Shown here: positions 53,767 through 63,345 of the stretch, piece after piece
How positions within the stretch are numbered: position 1 is the stretch's first letter
Layout: the number at the start of each line of letters is the position of its first letter
Source: an uncultured Ectothiorhodospiraceae bacterium
GTDB taxonomy: Bacteria > Pseudomonadota > Gammaproteobacteria > XJ16 > Halofilaceae
Direction of reading: 5' to 3'
Assembly: GCA_913055615.1 (NCBI GenBank)
Contig: CAJXKK010000008.1
Coordinates: 35,700-99,699, forward strand
DNA length: 64,000 bases
Made by a program: the position numbers and the translations under genes
Notes under the pieces: model-generated
The model's database searches: none
What the model saw: the letters and a program-made list of their open reading frames with translations, nothing else
What the model was told of the DNA's origin: nothing

Positions 53767-53941
53767 TCCGCGATGTGGGCGCGCGAGATCTCTCGCGAAA
53801 AGATCAGTCACCGTTCATCGTCCCCCGAGTCCCGCTGGATTCTCCGTAATCCTGCGGATATGAAGCGCGATCGTTGGTGGTCGCTGGTCCGATACGGGAC
53901 CGGCTGGACCGCGCTCGCATCCGGTGCCCGGCCTCGGGGAC

Positions 53942-54220
53942 CTACGATTCCTGTTCGGGCGGTACGTACCCCTCGGGCCGCTCCGATCCATCGCCGAAGA
54001 AGAATTTCTCCATTTCGCTTTCGAGGAACTGGCGGGCCTTCGGGTCGACCGGTGTAAGGCGCATCTCGTTGATCAGCATGGTCTGATGCTGGAGCCACAT
54101 CTGCCACGCCTCTTTCGAGACCTGCGCGTGGATGCGCTGACCGAGCTCGCCGGGGTAGGGCGGGCGATCGAGGCCCTCGGCCTCGCGGTCGAGTTTGATG
54201 CAATGGACCGTGTTGCCCAT
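53942..54220 (-). CDS. yggX: Fe(2+)-trafficking / oxidative-protection protein YggX
   Basis: 92-residue YggX family protein, recognised by [47 protein letters not shown], and the conserved single cysteine C7. Members protect iron-sulfur enzymes and may carry iron. ATG 54220 gives the normal 91-92 residue length. Usually next to mutY in gammaproteobacteria; here it stands alone, which is unusual but not unique. Confidence 0.94.
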   Translation of the reverse strand: MGNTVHCIKLDREAEGLDRPPYPGELGQRIHAQVSKEAWQMWLQHQTMLINEMRLTPVDPKARQFLESEMEKFFFGDGSERPEGYVPPEQES

Positions 54221-54325
54221 GTCGTCTCCATGTGTCGTCGAGGTGGTCGAGTGTTGTCCAGCCCGCGATGATGACATCCCGGTCGGGGGATGCGGGAGTC
54301 CGCTGGCGGGATATCGCGTACGCAC

Positions 54326-56281
54326 TCACCTGTGGACCAGATGTGCCTCCGCCTGGTCGAGTGCGGCGGGCGTCCCCGTAATGACGAGCACGTCGCCCGT
54401 CGCGATGGTGGTGGCGTTATCCGGGGCGTCCGTCCGCGTGCCGGCCCGGGTCAGTGTGGCGACCTGCACGCCCAGCGCATCGAGTCCGAGCGCCCCGATC
54501 GATTTGCCGACAGCGCCCGCGTGCCCGGGCAGTGTCACCGCGCGCATCTCCAGCCGCTCGGGATCGGCGTCTTCCGATCCCGGAAACAGCGCGCGCAGCA
54601 TGTCGTAGCGGTCGTGTCGGACGGCCCGGACACGCCCCATGACGCCGTCCGTCGACTGACCCAGCAGGAACATCAGATGCGATGCGACCATGAGGCTCGC
54701 TTCCAGTGTTTCCGGGATCACCTCGGTTGCGCCCGCGTCCAGCAGTTCATTCAGATGGCCGTCGTCCGGGGCGCGGACGAGGATCGGTAAATCCGGCTGC
54801 GCGGTGCGGACCTGGTGGATCGTGCGGATGGCCGCTTCGGGGTCGTCGAGAGTCAGTGCAAGTGCGCGGGCCCGATGGAGCCCGGCCGCCTCCAGCAGGC
54901 TGAGGTGCGTGCCATCCCCGTAGGTAACCGCCGCGCCGCTCGCACGGGCGTTCTGCACGCGTACCGGATCGAGATCGATCGCATTCCAGTCGAGGCCGGC
55001 GTCATCGAGCAGTCGCGCGACCTGCTGGCCCACGCGCCCGAAACCGACGAGCAGGATTTCACTGTCTGAATCGGTGCCTGGCCCGGGCACCGATTCCGTG
55101 TCGCCGGCGGTGGGTGGAGGCAGGAACCAGTGCACGATCGTCTGGTTGAAGCGCAGCGCGAGCGGGGCGACCGCCATCGACAGCAGCAGCGCGGCGAGCA
55201 CGGCCTGGCCGTAATCGGGCGGCAGCAGGTCGCCGTCGAGTGCGATCGTCAGAAGGGCGAAGCCGAACTCGCCGCCGTGCGCGAGCACCAGCGCCGTACG
55301 CGCGCCGGCCTCGAGTGGCATCCGCGCGAGGCGACAGAGGGTAAACACCAGCGCGAACTTGAATACGACCAGGGCACCGAACAGAAGCAGGATCCAGGGC
55401 CAGGCCACCGGCAGGATCGACAGGTCCAGCAGCATGCCGATGCTGACGAAGAACAGGGCCAGCAGGACATCGCGGAAGGGGCGGATCTCGGCCTCGATCG
55501 TGTGCCGATAGGGGCTCTCGCCGAGCATGATGCCGGCGACGAAGGCGCCGAGGGCGGGGGAGAGACCGAGGCTGGCGGTCAGCCAGGCCGATCCGAGGGC
55601 GACCCCGAGCGCGGTCAGCGTGAACAGCTCGCGCGACTGCAGGGCGGCCACGCCGGACAGCGCCGGTCGCAGCAGGAAGCGGCCCGCGAGCAGGATCGCC
55701 GCGAGCGCGAGTGCGCCCTTCAGCAGCGCGATACCGAGCGCCACCGGGATGGTCGATTCGCCGGGATTGGCGAGGCCGGATACGATCACCAGGAATGGCA
55801 CCACGGCCAGGTCCTGGAACAGCAGGACGCCGAGTGCGGAGCGCCCATGATGCTGCCCCAGTTCGAGCTGGTCCGTGAGCTGCTTGGTGACCATCGCGGT
55901 CGATGACATGGCGACCACACCCCCGAGGACTACCGCGCCCGGGACCTCGATGCCCATGGCGCGGGCCGCGAAGTACGTGACGACCGAGGCGATCAGGACC
56001 TCGGCGCCGCCAAGCCCCAGCAGCGCCCCCCGGATGCGGGCGAGGGCGGGCAGCGACATCTCCAGGCCGATGGTGAACAGCAGCAGCACGACGCCGAGTT
56101 CCGTGAGCGAGCGGATCGTGCCGATGTCCTGGACCAGCGCGAACGCGCTGGGGCCGGCGGCCAGGCCGACCACCAGATAGCCGAGGACCGCGGGCATGCG
56201 CAGGCGCAGGAAGACCGCGGCCGCGCCGACCGCGATCAGCAGCAGCATCAGCAGGTCATAGAAGGCTTCGGGTGCGTGCAT
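54326..56281 (-). CDS. CPA2-type K+/H+ antiporter with TrkA-N and TrkA-C domains (KefB/YbaL-like)
   Basis: 651-residue protein: an N-terminal membrane part of about twelve segments (1-385; [27 protein letters not shown] sequence in [21 protein letters not shown]), then a Rossmann NAD-binding RCK domain (about 405-520, [18 protein letters not shown]) and a TrkA-C domain at the end (about 575-651, [20 protein letters not shown]). It exports potassium in exchange for protons, gated by nucleotides. Without a KefF/KefG ancillary gene nearby, glutathione control is not indicated. Confidence 0.88.
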   Translation of the reverse strand: MHAPEAFYDLLMLLLIAVGAAAVFLRLRMPAVLGYLVVGLAAGPSAFALVQDIGTIRSLTELGVVLLLFTIGLEMSLPALARIRGALLGLGGAEVLIASVVTYFAARAMGIEVPGAVVLGGVVAMSSTAMVTKQLTDQLELGQHHGRSALGVLLFQDLAVVPFLVIVSGLANPGESTIPVALGIALLKGALALAAILLAGRFLLRPALSGVAALQSRELFTLTALGVALGSAWLTASLGLSPALGAFVAGIMLGESPYRHTIEAEIRPFRDVLLALFFVSIGMLLDLSILPVAWPWILLLFGALVVFKFALVFTLCRLARMPLEAGARTALVLAHGGEFGFALLTIALDGDLLPPDYGQAVLAALLLSMAVAPLALRFNQTIVHWFLPPPTAGDTESVPGPGTDSDSEILLVGFGRVGQQVARLLDDAGLDWNAIDLDPVRVQNARASGAAVTYGDGTHLSLLEAAGLHRARALALTLDDPEAAIRTIHQVRTAQPDLPILVRAPDDGHLNELLDAGATEVIPETLEASLMVASHLMFLLGQSTDGVMGRVRAVRHDRYDMLRALFPGSEDADPERLEMRAVTLPGHAGAVGKSIGALGLDALGVQVATLTRAGTRTDAPDNATTIATGDVLVITGTPAALDQAEAHLVHR

Positions 56282-56390
56282 TCAGTCCTCGCGAGGCGTG
56301 CGGATTGTTTCGCTGACGCGGATCAGGGGGGATAATACATGTCCCGCCACGGTGGCGGTCCCCTCCTGCCAGCAATACGGAATCAATACG

Positions 56391-57701
56391 ATGGTCGACA
56401 TGAATCGCCTTGATAGCGCGGACAGCGATTTCACCACGCGTCTGGCGGATCTGCAGCACGACGGCGGCACCGCCGATGCCGACATTCTGCAGACCGTCCA
56501 GCGGATCATCGACGATGTCCGCGGGCGCGGTGATGCGGCCGTCGTGGAGTTGACGAATCGTTTCGACCGGCGTGAAGCCGGCACGATGGCCGATCTGGAA
56601 CTCGACCGGGAAGCGCTCGATGCCTCGCTCGCGCGCCTCTCCGCCGCCGAGCGGGGGGCGCTGGAGCACGCGGCCGAGCGGCTCGCGGACTACGCGCAGC
56701 GGCAGAAGATGGAGAGCTGGAGCTATCGCGACGCCGATGGCAGTCTGCTGGGTCAGCAGGTCACGCCGCTCGATCGGGTCGGTCTGTACGTGCCCGGCGG
56801 CAAAGCGGCCTATCCCTCCTCGGTGTTGATGAATGCGATCCCGGCAAAGGTCGCCGGTGTCGGCGAACTCGTGATGGTCGTGCCGATGCCGGGTGGCGAG
56901 GTGACCGATCTGGTGCTCGCCGCGGCCGCGATCGCCGGCGTCGATCGCGTGTTCGCCGTCGGCGGTGCCCAGGCGGTCGCGGCGCTGGCCTTCGGGACCG
57001 AATCCGTGCCGGCGGTGGACAAGGTCGTAGGGCCGGGCAACTCCTATGTCGCGACGGCCAAACGGCTCGTGTACGGGGTGGTCGGCATCGATATGATTGC
57101 CGGGCCCTCGGAGATCCTGGTGGTCTGTGACGGCGCGACCGATCCCGACTGGATCGCGCTGGACCTGTTCTCCCAGGCCGAGCACGACGAGGAGGCCCAG
57201 GCGATCCTCGTGTCCTGGGACGGCGATTTCCTCGATCGGGTGGCGGCCGCCATCGATCGCCTGCTGCCGGGGCAGGAGCGGCGGGACATTATTCAGGCCT
57301 CGCTCGCGGCCAATGGGGCGCTGATCCGGGTGCGCGACCTCGAGGAAGCGGTTGCCGTGGCCAATCGGATCGCGCCCGAGCACCTGGAGCTCTCGGTCGA
57401 GGATCCCGAGGCGGTGGCGCCGCGGATCCGGCACGCGGGCGCGATTTTCCTGGGGCGCCACACCCCCGAGGCGCTCGGCGATTACTGCGCGGGGCCGAAT
57501 CACGTGTTGCCGACCTCGCGCACGGCCCGTTTCTCGTCGCCGCTCGGGGTCTACGACTTCCAGAAACGGACCAGCCTGCTCGGATGCTCTGCGGAAGGCG
57601 CGGCCCGCCTCGCGCCGACCGCCGCGACGCTGGCGCGCGGTGAGCATCTTGCCGCGCACGCCGAGTCGGCCGAGGCCCGGCTCCCCGAGGGGCAGACGTG
57701 A
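56391..57701 (+). CDS. hisD: histidinol dehydrogenase
   Basis: 436-residue zinc enzyme carrying out the last two oxidations of histidine synthesis with NAD. Signatures are [58 protein letters not shown] (zinc and catalytic His/Glu), and [12 protein letters not shown]. Two candidate starts, ATG 56391 and ATG 56400, are nine bases apart. The hisC start overlaps its stop by four bases. hisG is not immediately upstream; hisDC are therefore separated from the rest of the pathway or the remaining genes lie elsewhere. Confidence 0.95.
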   Translation: MVDMNRLDSADSDFTTRLADLQHDGGTADADILQTVQRIIDDVRGRGDAAVVELTNRFDRREAGTMADLELDREALDASLARLSAAERGALEHAAERLADYAQRQKMESWSYRDADGSLLGQQVTPLDRVGLYVPGGKAAYPSSVLMNAIPAKVAGVGELVMVVPMPGGEVTDLVLAAAAIAGVDRVFAVGGAQAVAALAFGTESVPAVDKVVGPGNSYVATAKRLVYGVVGIDMIAGPSEILVVCDGATDPDWIALDLFSQAEHDEEAQAILVSWDGDFLDRVAAAIDRLLPGQERRDIIQASLAANGALIRVRDLEEAVAVANRIAPEHLELSVEDPEAVAPRIRHAGAIFLGRHTPEALGDYCAGPNHVLPTSRTARFSSPLGVYDFQKRTSLLGCSAEGAARLAPTAATLARGEHLAAHAESAEARLPEGQT

Positions 57702-58783
57702 GCCGGGCGGGCGACCGGGTCCGGCCGGAGATCCAGGCGCTCGGCGCCTACCACGTCCCCGAGGTCGGGGACGTGGTGAAGCTCGACGCGATGGAGAATC
57801 CCTACACTTGGCCGGATGAGGATATGCGGGCTGAATGGGCGGCCCGCCTTTCCGGGGTGGGTGTGAACCGTTACCCCGATCCGCGCGCCGCCGATGTGGT
57901 GGCCCGATTGCGCGGGCATACGGCTTTGCCGTCGGATCAGGCGCTCCTGCTCGGTAACGGATCCGATGAACTGATCCAGCTCGTCACGCTGGCACTGGCC
58001 CGGCCGGGCGCGAAGGTGCTGGCACCCGAGCCCACATTCGTCATGTACCGCATGATCGCGACGTTCTGCGGTCTGGAGTTCATCGGCGTGCCGCTCACGC
58101 CGGATTTCGGCCTCGACATGCCGGCACTCGAGGCCGCGATCGAGGCACACGATCCGGCGGTGGTCTGGCTCGCGTGGCCGAACAACCCGACCGGCAACGC
58201 CTGGCCGCGCGCCGATGTGCACCGGGTCGCCGATCTCGCGGGCGGTCTGGTGGTCGTCGATGAGGCGTACCAGCCGTTCGCGCAGGACAGTTTTATCGGG
58301 GAACTCGGTGAACGTGACAATGTCGTCGTGCTGCGCACGCTGTCCAAGCTCGGACTGGCCGGCCTGCGTTTGGGTTTCGTTGCCGGCCCGCCGGCCTGGC
58401 TCGAGGAGATCGATAAGCTGCGATTGCCCTATAACGTCAACGTCCTGACCCAGGCCGGCGCGGCGTTCGCGCTCGATCATTTTGACCGCCTGGACCGCCA
58501 GGCGGCGGAGATCCGCCGCGAGCGGGACGCACTGGCCGCGACACTGGCCGCGGCCCCGGGCGTGACGGTCTACCCCAGCGCCGCCAACTTCCTCCTCCTG
58601 CGCGTACCGTCTGGCACCGCGCGCCAGCTGTTCGAGGACCTGCTCGCCGAGGGCATCCTGATCAAGTGCCTCGATGGCGCCCACCCGGCGCTCACCGATT
58701 GCCTGCGCGTGACCGTCGGCACCCCAACCGAGAACGCACTGCTCGCCGAGGCCCTCAAGCGCCGGCTCAGCGCGGTGGTCTGA
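57698..58783 (+). CDS. hisC: histidinol-phosphate aminotransferase
   Basis: 361-residue PLP enzyme. It begins with GTG overlapping the hisD stop. The aminotransferase features are [53 protein letters not shown] and the PLP lysine in [15 protein letters not shown]. It converts imidazole acetol phosphate to histidinol phosphate. The next small gene begins in its stop codon. Confidence 0.94.
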   Translation: MSRAGDRVRPEIQALGAYHVPEVGDVVKLDAMENPYTWPDEDMRAEWAARLSGVGVNRYPDPRAADVVARLRGHTALPSDQALLLGNGSDELIQLVTLALARPGAKVLAPEPTFVMYRMIATFCGLEFIGVPLTPDFGLDMPALEAAIEAHDPAVVWLAWPNNPTGNAWPRADVHRVADLAGGLVVVDEAYQPFAQDSFIGELGERDNVVVLRTLSKLGLAGLRLGFVAGPPAWLEEIDKLRLPYNVNVLTQAGAAFALDHFDRLDRQAAEIRRERDALAATLAAAPGVTVYPSAANFLLLRVPSGTARQLFEDLLAEGILIKCLDGAHPALTDCLRVTVGTPTENALLAEALKRRLSAVV

Positions 58784-59040
58784 TGGAACGCCGGATCGTG
58801 GGATTCCACACCGATGAGGAAGACGACTGGGTCGCCGACCTCGACTGCGGCCACACTCGCCACGTCCGTCACCGCCCGCCCTGGTTCAGCCGGCCCTGGG
58901 TCATCGACCCCGAACAGCGCGCCGCCGCCATCCGAACCATCCTCGACTGCGTCAAATGCGACCGCGGCGAGCCCGTGTCCACCGCGTCCGGCGTTTCGGC
59001 GGACCGGGGGAACACGGGAACCACGAATGAACACGAATGA
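58783..59040 (+). CDS. DUF3565-family protein with repeat-derived C-terminus
   Basis: 85-residue protein with the DUF3565 pattern IVGFHTDEEDDWVADLDCGHTRHVRHRPPW ... ILDCVKCDRGEP; Cys and His residues (DCGH, DCVKC) suggest a metal site. It starts at ATG 58783 sharing the hisC TGA. The last dozen codons, including the stop, come from the intergenic repeat that starts at 59018 (GAACCACGAATG...), so the natural C-terminus was probably altered when the repeat arrived. Function unknown. Confidence 0.78.
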   Translation: MERRIVGFHTDEEDDWVADLDCGHTRHVRHRPPWFSRPWVIDPEQRAAAIRTILDCVKCDRGEPVSTASGVSADRGNTGTTNEHE

Positions 59041-59354
59041 ACACGTATGGGTCTGTCGGGATTCAGATTCTCCGGGGGCTGGGCTGAAAGGGTGTCGTCG
59101 CCAGGATCGTTACGGCGAACCACAGATGAACACAGATGGACACGGATAAAAGTCGAGATAGCCGAGGGAATGCCCGCCTCCTCCCGTTGCATATCCCGCC
59201 AGCTTCAGGGCGGTTCACGGCCTGCGATCAAGACGATTTTTATCCGTGTCCATCCGTGGTTCCGGGTCTGCCGGCCGGACATCGAAAATGTTTCAGCGGA
59301 GCTCCCGATGCATCACGGATACCCGTGGGCCCATTCGTGTTCATTCGTGGTTCT
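59018..59354. repeat. second nested inverted repeat, CACGAATG/CACAGATG family
   Basis: Outer arms GAACCACGAATGAACACG (59018-59039) and inverse (59332-59354); inner arms GAACCACAGATGAACACAG ... CACGGATAAA (59117-59150) and inverse (59238-59261), with an 87-base centre. It has the same nesting as 37057-37306 but a different centre and different spacer sequences. No gene lies in 59041-59383. Confidence 0.88.
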
Positions 59355-59383
59355 CTTTTAGTGGTTCTGCGGGCCGGAAACAA

Positions 59384-59415
59384 AAAGGGCCCGACCAAAT
59401 GGCCGGGCCCTTTTC
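59384..59415. terminator. bidirectional rho-independent terminator
   Basis: A perfect 11-base stem, AAAAGGGCCCG (59384-59394) and its complement (59405-59415), around a ten-base loop. A-run and T-run on either side make it work for both strands. It lies 21 bases after the proX stop codon and would also close any rightward transcript from hisDC. Confidence 0.88.
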
Positions 59416-59436
59416 AGAAGCCTGGAGTCGGCGGCG

Positions 59437-60312
59437 TTACATCTCGCCGGTGATCCAGTGGTTCACACGGTCCTCGTGGTTGTTGACGTACCACTCGGCC
59501 GCCTGCTCATAGTCGGTCTGCTCGCCCTTGTCCATGCCCTTCTGGACCTGATCCAGCGGGATGCTCATGCGGTCAAGCATCTCATAGACGTCGGGGAACT
59601 CGCGGTAGAACCCGGTGCGGGCGACGATGTCGGCGCGCTCGATGCTGCCGAGCGTGCCCTTCGGATCCTCGATGTAGCGCAGATCCCAGCGGCCGAATTT
59701 CCAGTGCGGCTTCCAGCCGGTCACGACGATCGGCTCTTCTTTGCTGATCGCGCGTTTGAGGGCGGCCGTCATGCCGCTGCCCGAGGAGATGACGAGGTTG
59801 TAGCCCATATCGTTCAGACCGTACTCATCCATCGCCTTCTTCGACAGCCGCGTGAGACCGGCGCCCGGGCCGATGCCGATGACCTCACCGTCGAGCATCT
59901 CCATCACTTCCTCGCTCTTGAGGTCCTCGATGGAGTTCAGCGTGTCCTCCGGCACGTAGTCCGGGACCACCCACCCGAGGCTGGCGCGGCTGTAGACCGG
60001 ACCGAGGTTGACGACGTCGCCGGCCGTCCTCTCGAAGTAGTCCGAGTGGGTATCGGGCAACCAGGCGTCGGTGTGGAAATCGAGGTCGCCCGAAGCAACC
60101 GCCTGATACACCGCGGCCGGATCGGCCTTGGTCATCTCGACCTCATGACCCATCTTCTCACGGATGATGTACTCGGCCACGTGCGAGGTGAACAGGGCGT
60201 CGGACCAGTTGAAATAGCCGATCTCGACGACGTCATTGTCTTCGGCGTGGGCCGTCCCGAGGGCTGACAGGCCGAGGGCGCAAGCCACGCCAATCGCTGC
60301 AAAGCGTTTCAT
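59437..60312 (-). CDS. proX: glycine betaine/proline ABC transporter substrate-binding protein
   Basis: 291-residue periplasmic binding protein of the ProX/OpuAC type. A signal peptide is evident (MKRFAAIGVACALGLSALGTAHA). Mature features include IGYFNWSDALFTSHVAEYIIREKMGH, DFHTDAWLPDTHSDYFE and VTGWKPHWKFGRWDLRYIEDP, whose tryptophans usually form the betaine cage. No permease or ATPase gene follows; the terminator comes straight after, so the binding protein is solitary here. A compatible-solute system suits a salt-tolerant host. Confidence 0.9.
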   Translation of the reverse strand: MKRFAAIGVACALGLSALGTAHAEDNDVVEIGYFNWSDALFTSHVAEYIIREKMGHEVEMTKADPAAVYQAVASGDLDFHTDAWLPDTHSDYFERTAGDVVNLGPVYSRASLGWVVPDYVPEDTLNSIEDLKSEEVMEMLDGEVIGIGPGAGLTRLSKKAMDEYGLNDMGYNLVISSGSGMTAALKRAISKEEPIVVTGWKPHWKFGRWDLRYIEDPKGTLGSIERADIVARTGFYREFPDVYEMLDRMSIPLDQVQKGMDKGEQTDYEQAAEWYVNNHEDRVNHWITGEM

Positions 60313-60636
60313 GGTGAATCTCCCATGGTTCCTGCTTTCGCGTGTTTTCACCGGAATCGGATCCGGTGTGCGTATGGCACTACCGAATGGCAGGTACTGC
60401 CTGCCCCGCTGAGCGCGGGAGCGACACTGAAAAAATCAGTGTTGACTACAGATTAAAGCCTATGCGGTGCCTGTTTCCAGGTGAGGGGCCATGTGATGGC
60501 CCGTCGCCGGGCAGCGCCCGCCCGCCGCGAGTGCCCGCCTGCGGTGCATGGCGGCGGCCTGGCGGCGGGCACGGGTTCGCCCGCTGGCGCGTGCCATGTA
60601 CACTCCGGCAGGACACGGGCCGAGCCGGGGGAGGGT
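60313..60636. promoter_or_regulatory. proX-NIF3 divergent spacer with a perfect 19-base dyad
   Basis: In this 324-base divergent gap the only clear structure is ACACTGAaaaaaTCAGTGT (60424-60442), with seven-base arms round five A. It lies 112 bases before the proX start. It might be an operator for osmotic control of proX or a hairpin; no known consensus was recognised. TTGACT overlaps its right edge (60442-60447). Confidence 0.5.
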
Positions 60637-61395
60637 ATGGCCGAGACGGGGACGCTGGTCGATTACACGAACAGCCTGCTGGAAGTCGACGCGCTGCGTG
60701 ACTACAGCCCGAACGGCCTGCAGGTCGCGGGTCGGTCCGAGACCGTGCGCCTGATGACCGGAGTGAGCGCTTGCCAGGCGCTGCTCGAGGCGGCGCGCGA
60801 GTGGGAGGCCGATGCGCTACTCGTGCATCACGGGTGGTTCTGGAAGAATGAACCGCCCCAGTTGACCGGTATGAAGCTCCGGCGCGTGCGCACGGTCCTG
60901 GAGGCCGGTTTCAGCCTGCTCGCGTACCACCTGCCGCTCGATGTCCATCGCGCGTATGGCAACAATGCCGAGCTCGCCCGGCTGCTCGGTATCATGGTCG
61001 CGGGCCAGCAAACGGCCGGAGGCATCCCCGACCTCCTCTGGTTCGGGCGCCTGGATGAGCCGGTCGAGGCCCGGGCGTTCGGCGCGCGCATCGGCGAGCG
61101 ACTGGGGCGGGCGCCGACGCACCTCGGCCCGGAGGGTGGAACCATCGAGACGGCCGCATGGTGCACCGGCGCCGGCCAGGACTTTATCGACGATGCGATC
61201 GCCCGCGGCGTAGATGCGTTCATAACCGGCGAGGTGTCCGAGCGCACCGCCCACACCGCACGGGAGTGCGGGATCCATTTCTTCGCCGCCGGACACCACG
61301 CGACCGAACGCTACGGCGTCCAGGCCCTGGGGGACCACCTGGCCGAGCGTTTCGGGCTGGAGCACCGGTACGTCGATATCGATAACCCGGTATGA
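60637..61395 (+). CDS. NIF3-like dinuclear metal centre protein (YbgI family)
   Basis: 252-residue protein with metal-binding HHGWFW (about residue 66), YHLPLDVHRAYGNNAELARLLG, and the C-terminal ITGEVSERTAHTARECGIHFFAAGHHATERYG, where the His/Glu metal ligands lie. Family members form a hexameric toroid with a di-metal site; function is unproven (GTP cyclohydrolase I type 2-like by annotation). In several gammaproteobacteria the gene lies directly upstream of petABC, as here. ATG 60637 has GGGGGAGGG. Confidence 0.9.
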   Translation: MAETGTLVDYTNSLLEVDALRDYSPNGLQVAGRSETVRLMTGVSACQALLEAAREWEADALLVHHGWFWKNEPPQLTGMKLRRVRTVLEAGFSLLAYHLPLDVHRAYGNNAELARLLGIMVAGQQTAGGIPDLLWFGRLDEPVEARAFGARIGERLGRAPTHLGPEGGTIETAAWCTGAGQDFIDDAIARGVDAFITGEVSERTAHTARECGIHFFAAGHHATERYGVQALGDHLAERFGLEHRYVDIDNPV

Positions 61396-61514
61396 CCCGC
61401 GCTCCACAGGTTCGGGGGGCTATGGTATCCTCCCACCCTTTGATCCATCGTGCGACCGTCCGGGCCGCAAGATGGCGAAACCAACACTGAACAATGACCC
61501 CCGGGAGACATTCG

Positions 61515-62108
61515 ATGGCCTCGGATGAGATGGATCCCACGCGTCGGCGCTTCCTGACCGGCGCCACGACGGTGGTCGGCGGAGCCGGGCTGCTGGCCGG
61601 GATCGTGCCGTTTGTCAATTCCATGTCGGTGAGCGCGCGCGCACAGGCGGCCGGCGCCCCGGTCGAGGTCGATATAGGCCGGCTCGAACCCGGTCAGCGG
61701 GTGACGTACGAATGGCGTGGTAAACCCGTCTGGGTGGTCCGCCGAACGGAGCGGATGATGGAGACCCTCGAGGAAATCGAGCCGGAACTCGCGGATCCGG
61801 AGTCCGCGAAGTCCGAGCAGCCCCCGTATTGCCAGAATACGGCGCGTGCGCGGGAGGAAAGCCGGGAGGTACTGGTCATGGTGGGGGTGTGCACCCACCT
61901 GGGCTGTTCGCCGACCTACTACCCCGATCCGGGCGGCGAGCTCGGGTCCGACTGGCTCGGCGGTTTCTTCTGCCCCTGTCACGGATCGAAATACGATATT
62001 TCCGGACGGGTCTACGACGGCCAGCCGGCACCGACGAATATGCCGGTTCCGCCGCATATGTACCCCAGCGAGAATATCCTGCTGATCGGCGAAGACGAGA
62101 GGGGCTAA
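61515..62108 (+). CDS. petA: ubiquinol-cytochrome c reductase Rieske iron-sulfur subunit
   Basis: 197-residue subunit. The N-terminal DPTRRRFLTGATTVVGGAG resembles a Tat signal that stays as the membrane anchor. Rieske cluster ligands are in CTHLGC and CPCHGS (two Cys, two His) with GGFFCPCHGSKYDISGRV. Electrons go from quinol to cytochrome c1. ATG 61515 follows CGGGAGA. First gene of petABC. Confidence 0.95.
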   Translation: MASDEMDPTRRRFLTGATTVVGGAGLLAGIVPFVNSMSVSARAQAAGAPVEVDIGRLEPGQRVTYEWRGKPVWVVRRTERMMETLEEIEPELADPESAKSEQPPYCQNTARAREESREVLVMVGVCTHLGCSPTYYPDPGGELGSDWLGGFFCPCHGSKYDISGRVYDGQPAPTNMPVPPHMYPSENILLIGEDERG

Positions 62109-62112
62109 GGGG

Positions 62113-63345
62113 ATGGGCAAAGTTCTGGCCTGGGTGGATGACCGCTTTCCGCTCACGAAGATGATGCGGGAGCATCTCACCGAATATTACGCACCGAAGA
62201 ACTTCAACTTCTGGTACTACTTCGGCTCGCTGGCATTGCTGGTACTGGTCCTGCAGATCGTCACCGGCATCTTCCTGACGATGCACTATCAGCCCTCGGC
62301 GGAACAGGCCTTTGCCTCGGTCGAGTACATCATGCGCGATGTCGAGTGGGGCTGGCTGATCCGCTACATGCACTCGACCGGCGCGTCGATGTTCTTCGTC
62401 GTCGTCTATCTGCACATGTTCCGGGCGCTGCTGTACGGGTCCTACAAAAAGCCCCGCGAGCTCATCTGGATCTTCGGCGTGCTCATCCTGCTCGTGCTCA
62501 TGGGCGAGGCCTTCATGGGCTATCTGCTGCCCTGGGGGCAGATGTCGTACTGGGGCGCGCAGGTCATCATCTCCCTGTTCTCGACGATCCCCTGGATCGG
62601 TCCCGAGCTGGCGCAGTGGATCCGTGGCGATTACGTGATCTCGGGCGCGACGCTGAACCGGTTCTTCGCGCTCCATGTGATCGCGATGCCGCTCATCCTG
62701 CTCGGGCTTGTCGTCGCCCACATCCTGGCGCTGCACGAGGTCGGCTCGAACAACCCGGACGGCGTCGATATCAAGAAGCACAAGGACGAAAACGGCAAGC
62801 CGAAAGACGGCATCCGGTTCCACCCGTATTACACGGTCAAGGATCTGGTCGGTGTCGCCGTGTTCTTCATCGTCTTCTTCACAATCGTCTTCTACATGCC
62901 GACGATGGGCGGGTATTTTATCGAGCCGCCGAACTTCAAGCCGGCGGATCCGCTGAGTACGCCCGCGCACATCGCGCCGGTGTGGTATTTCACGCCGTTC
63001 TACTCGATTCTGCGGTCCGTGCCATCGCTTTACGGTTCAGCCTTCCCCGGGGTGATCGCGATGGGCCTGTCGATCGTGCTGCTGTTCTTCCTGCCCTGGC
63101 TGGACCGCACCGACAACAACCCGGTCAAGTCGACCCGCTACCGCTCGATCTGGCACAAGCTGTTGCTGGCGTCGTTCGTGGTTGCCCTGTTCGTGCTCGG
63201 ATGGCTGGGCACGCAGCCGGTGACCGACCTCAACCAGATCCTGGGGCAGACCTTCACCATCGTGTATTTCGGGTTCTTCCTCGGGATCTATCTGGTCAGC
63301 AGGTTCGAGAAAACCAAGCCCGTGCCGGAAAGGGTGACGCACTGA
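62113..63345 (+). CDS. petB: cytochrome b of the bc1 complex
   Basis: 410-residue membrane cytochrome b with eight to nine helices. Heme histidines are seen in MHSTGASMFFVVVYLHMFRALLYGS and LHVIAMPLILLGLVVAHILALHEVG. The quinol-oxidation motif is PEW-like PVWYFTPFYSILRSVP (PVW variant), and WGAQVIISLFSTIPWIG is the usual cd-helix region. It starts five bases after petA. Confidence 0.95.
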   Translation: MGKVLAWVDDRFPLTKMMREHLTEYYAPKNFNFWYYFGSLALLVLVLQIVTGIFLTMHYQPSAEQAFASVEYIMRDVEWGWLIRYMHSTGASMFFVVVYLHMFRALLYGSYKKPRELIWIFGVLILLVLMGEAFMGYLLPWGQMSYWGAQVIISLFSTIPWIGPELAQWIRGDYVISGATLNRFFALHVIAMPLILLGLVVAHILALHEVGSNNPDGVDIKKHKDENGKPKDGIRFHPYYTVKDLVGVAVFFIVFFTIVFYMPTMGGYFIEPPNFKPADPLSTPAHIAPVWYFTPFYSILRSVPSLYGSAFPGVIAMGLSIVLLFFLPWLDRTDNNPVKSTRYRSIWHKLLLASFVVALFVLGWLGTQPVTDLNQILGQTFTIVYFGFFLGIYLVSRFEKTKPVPERVTH

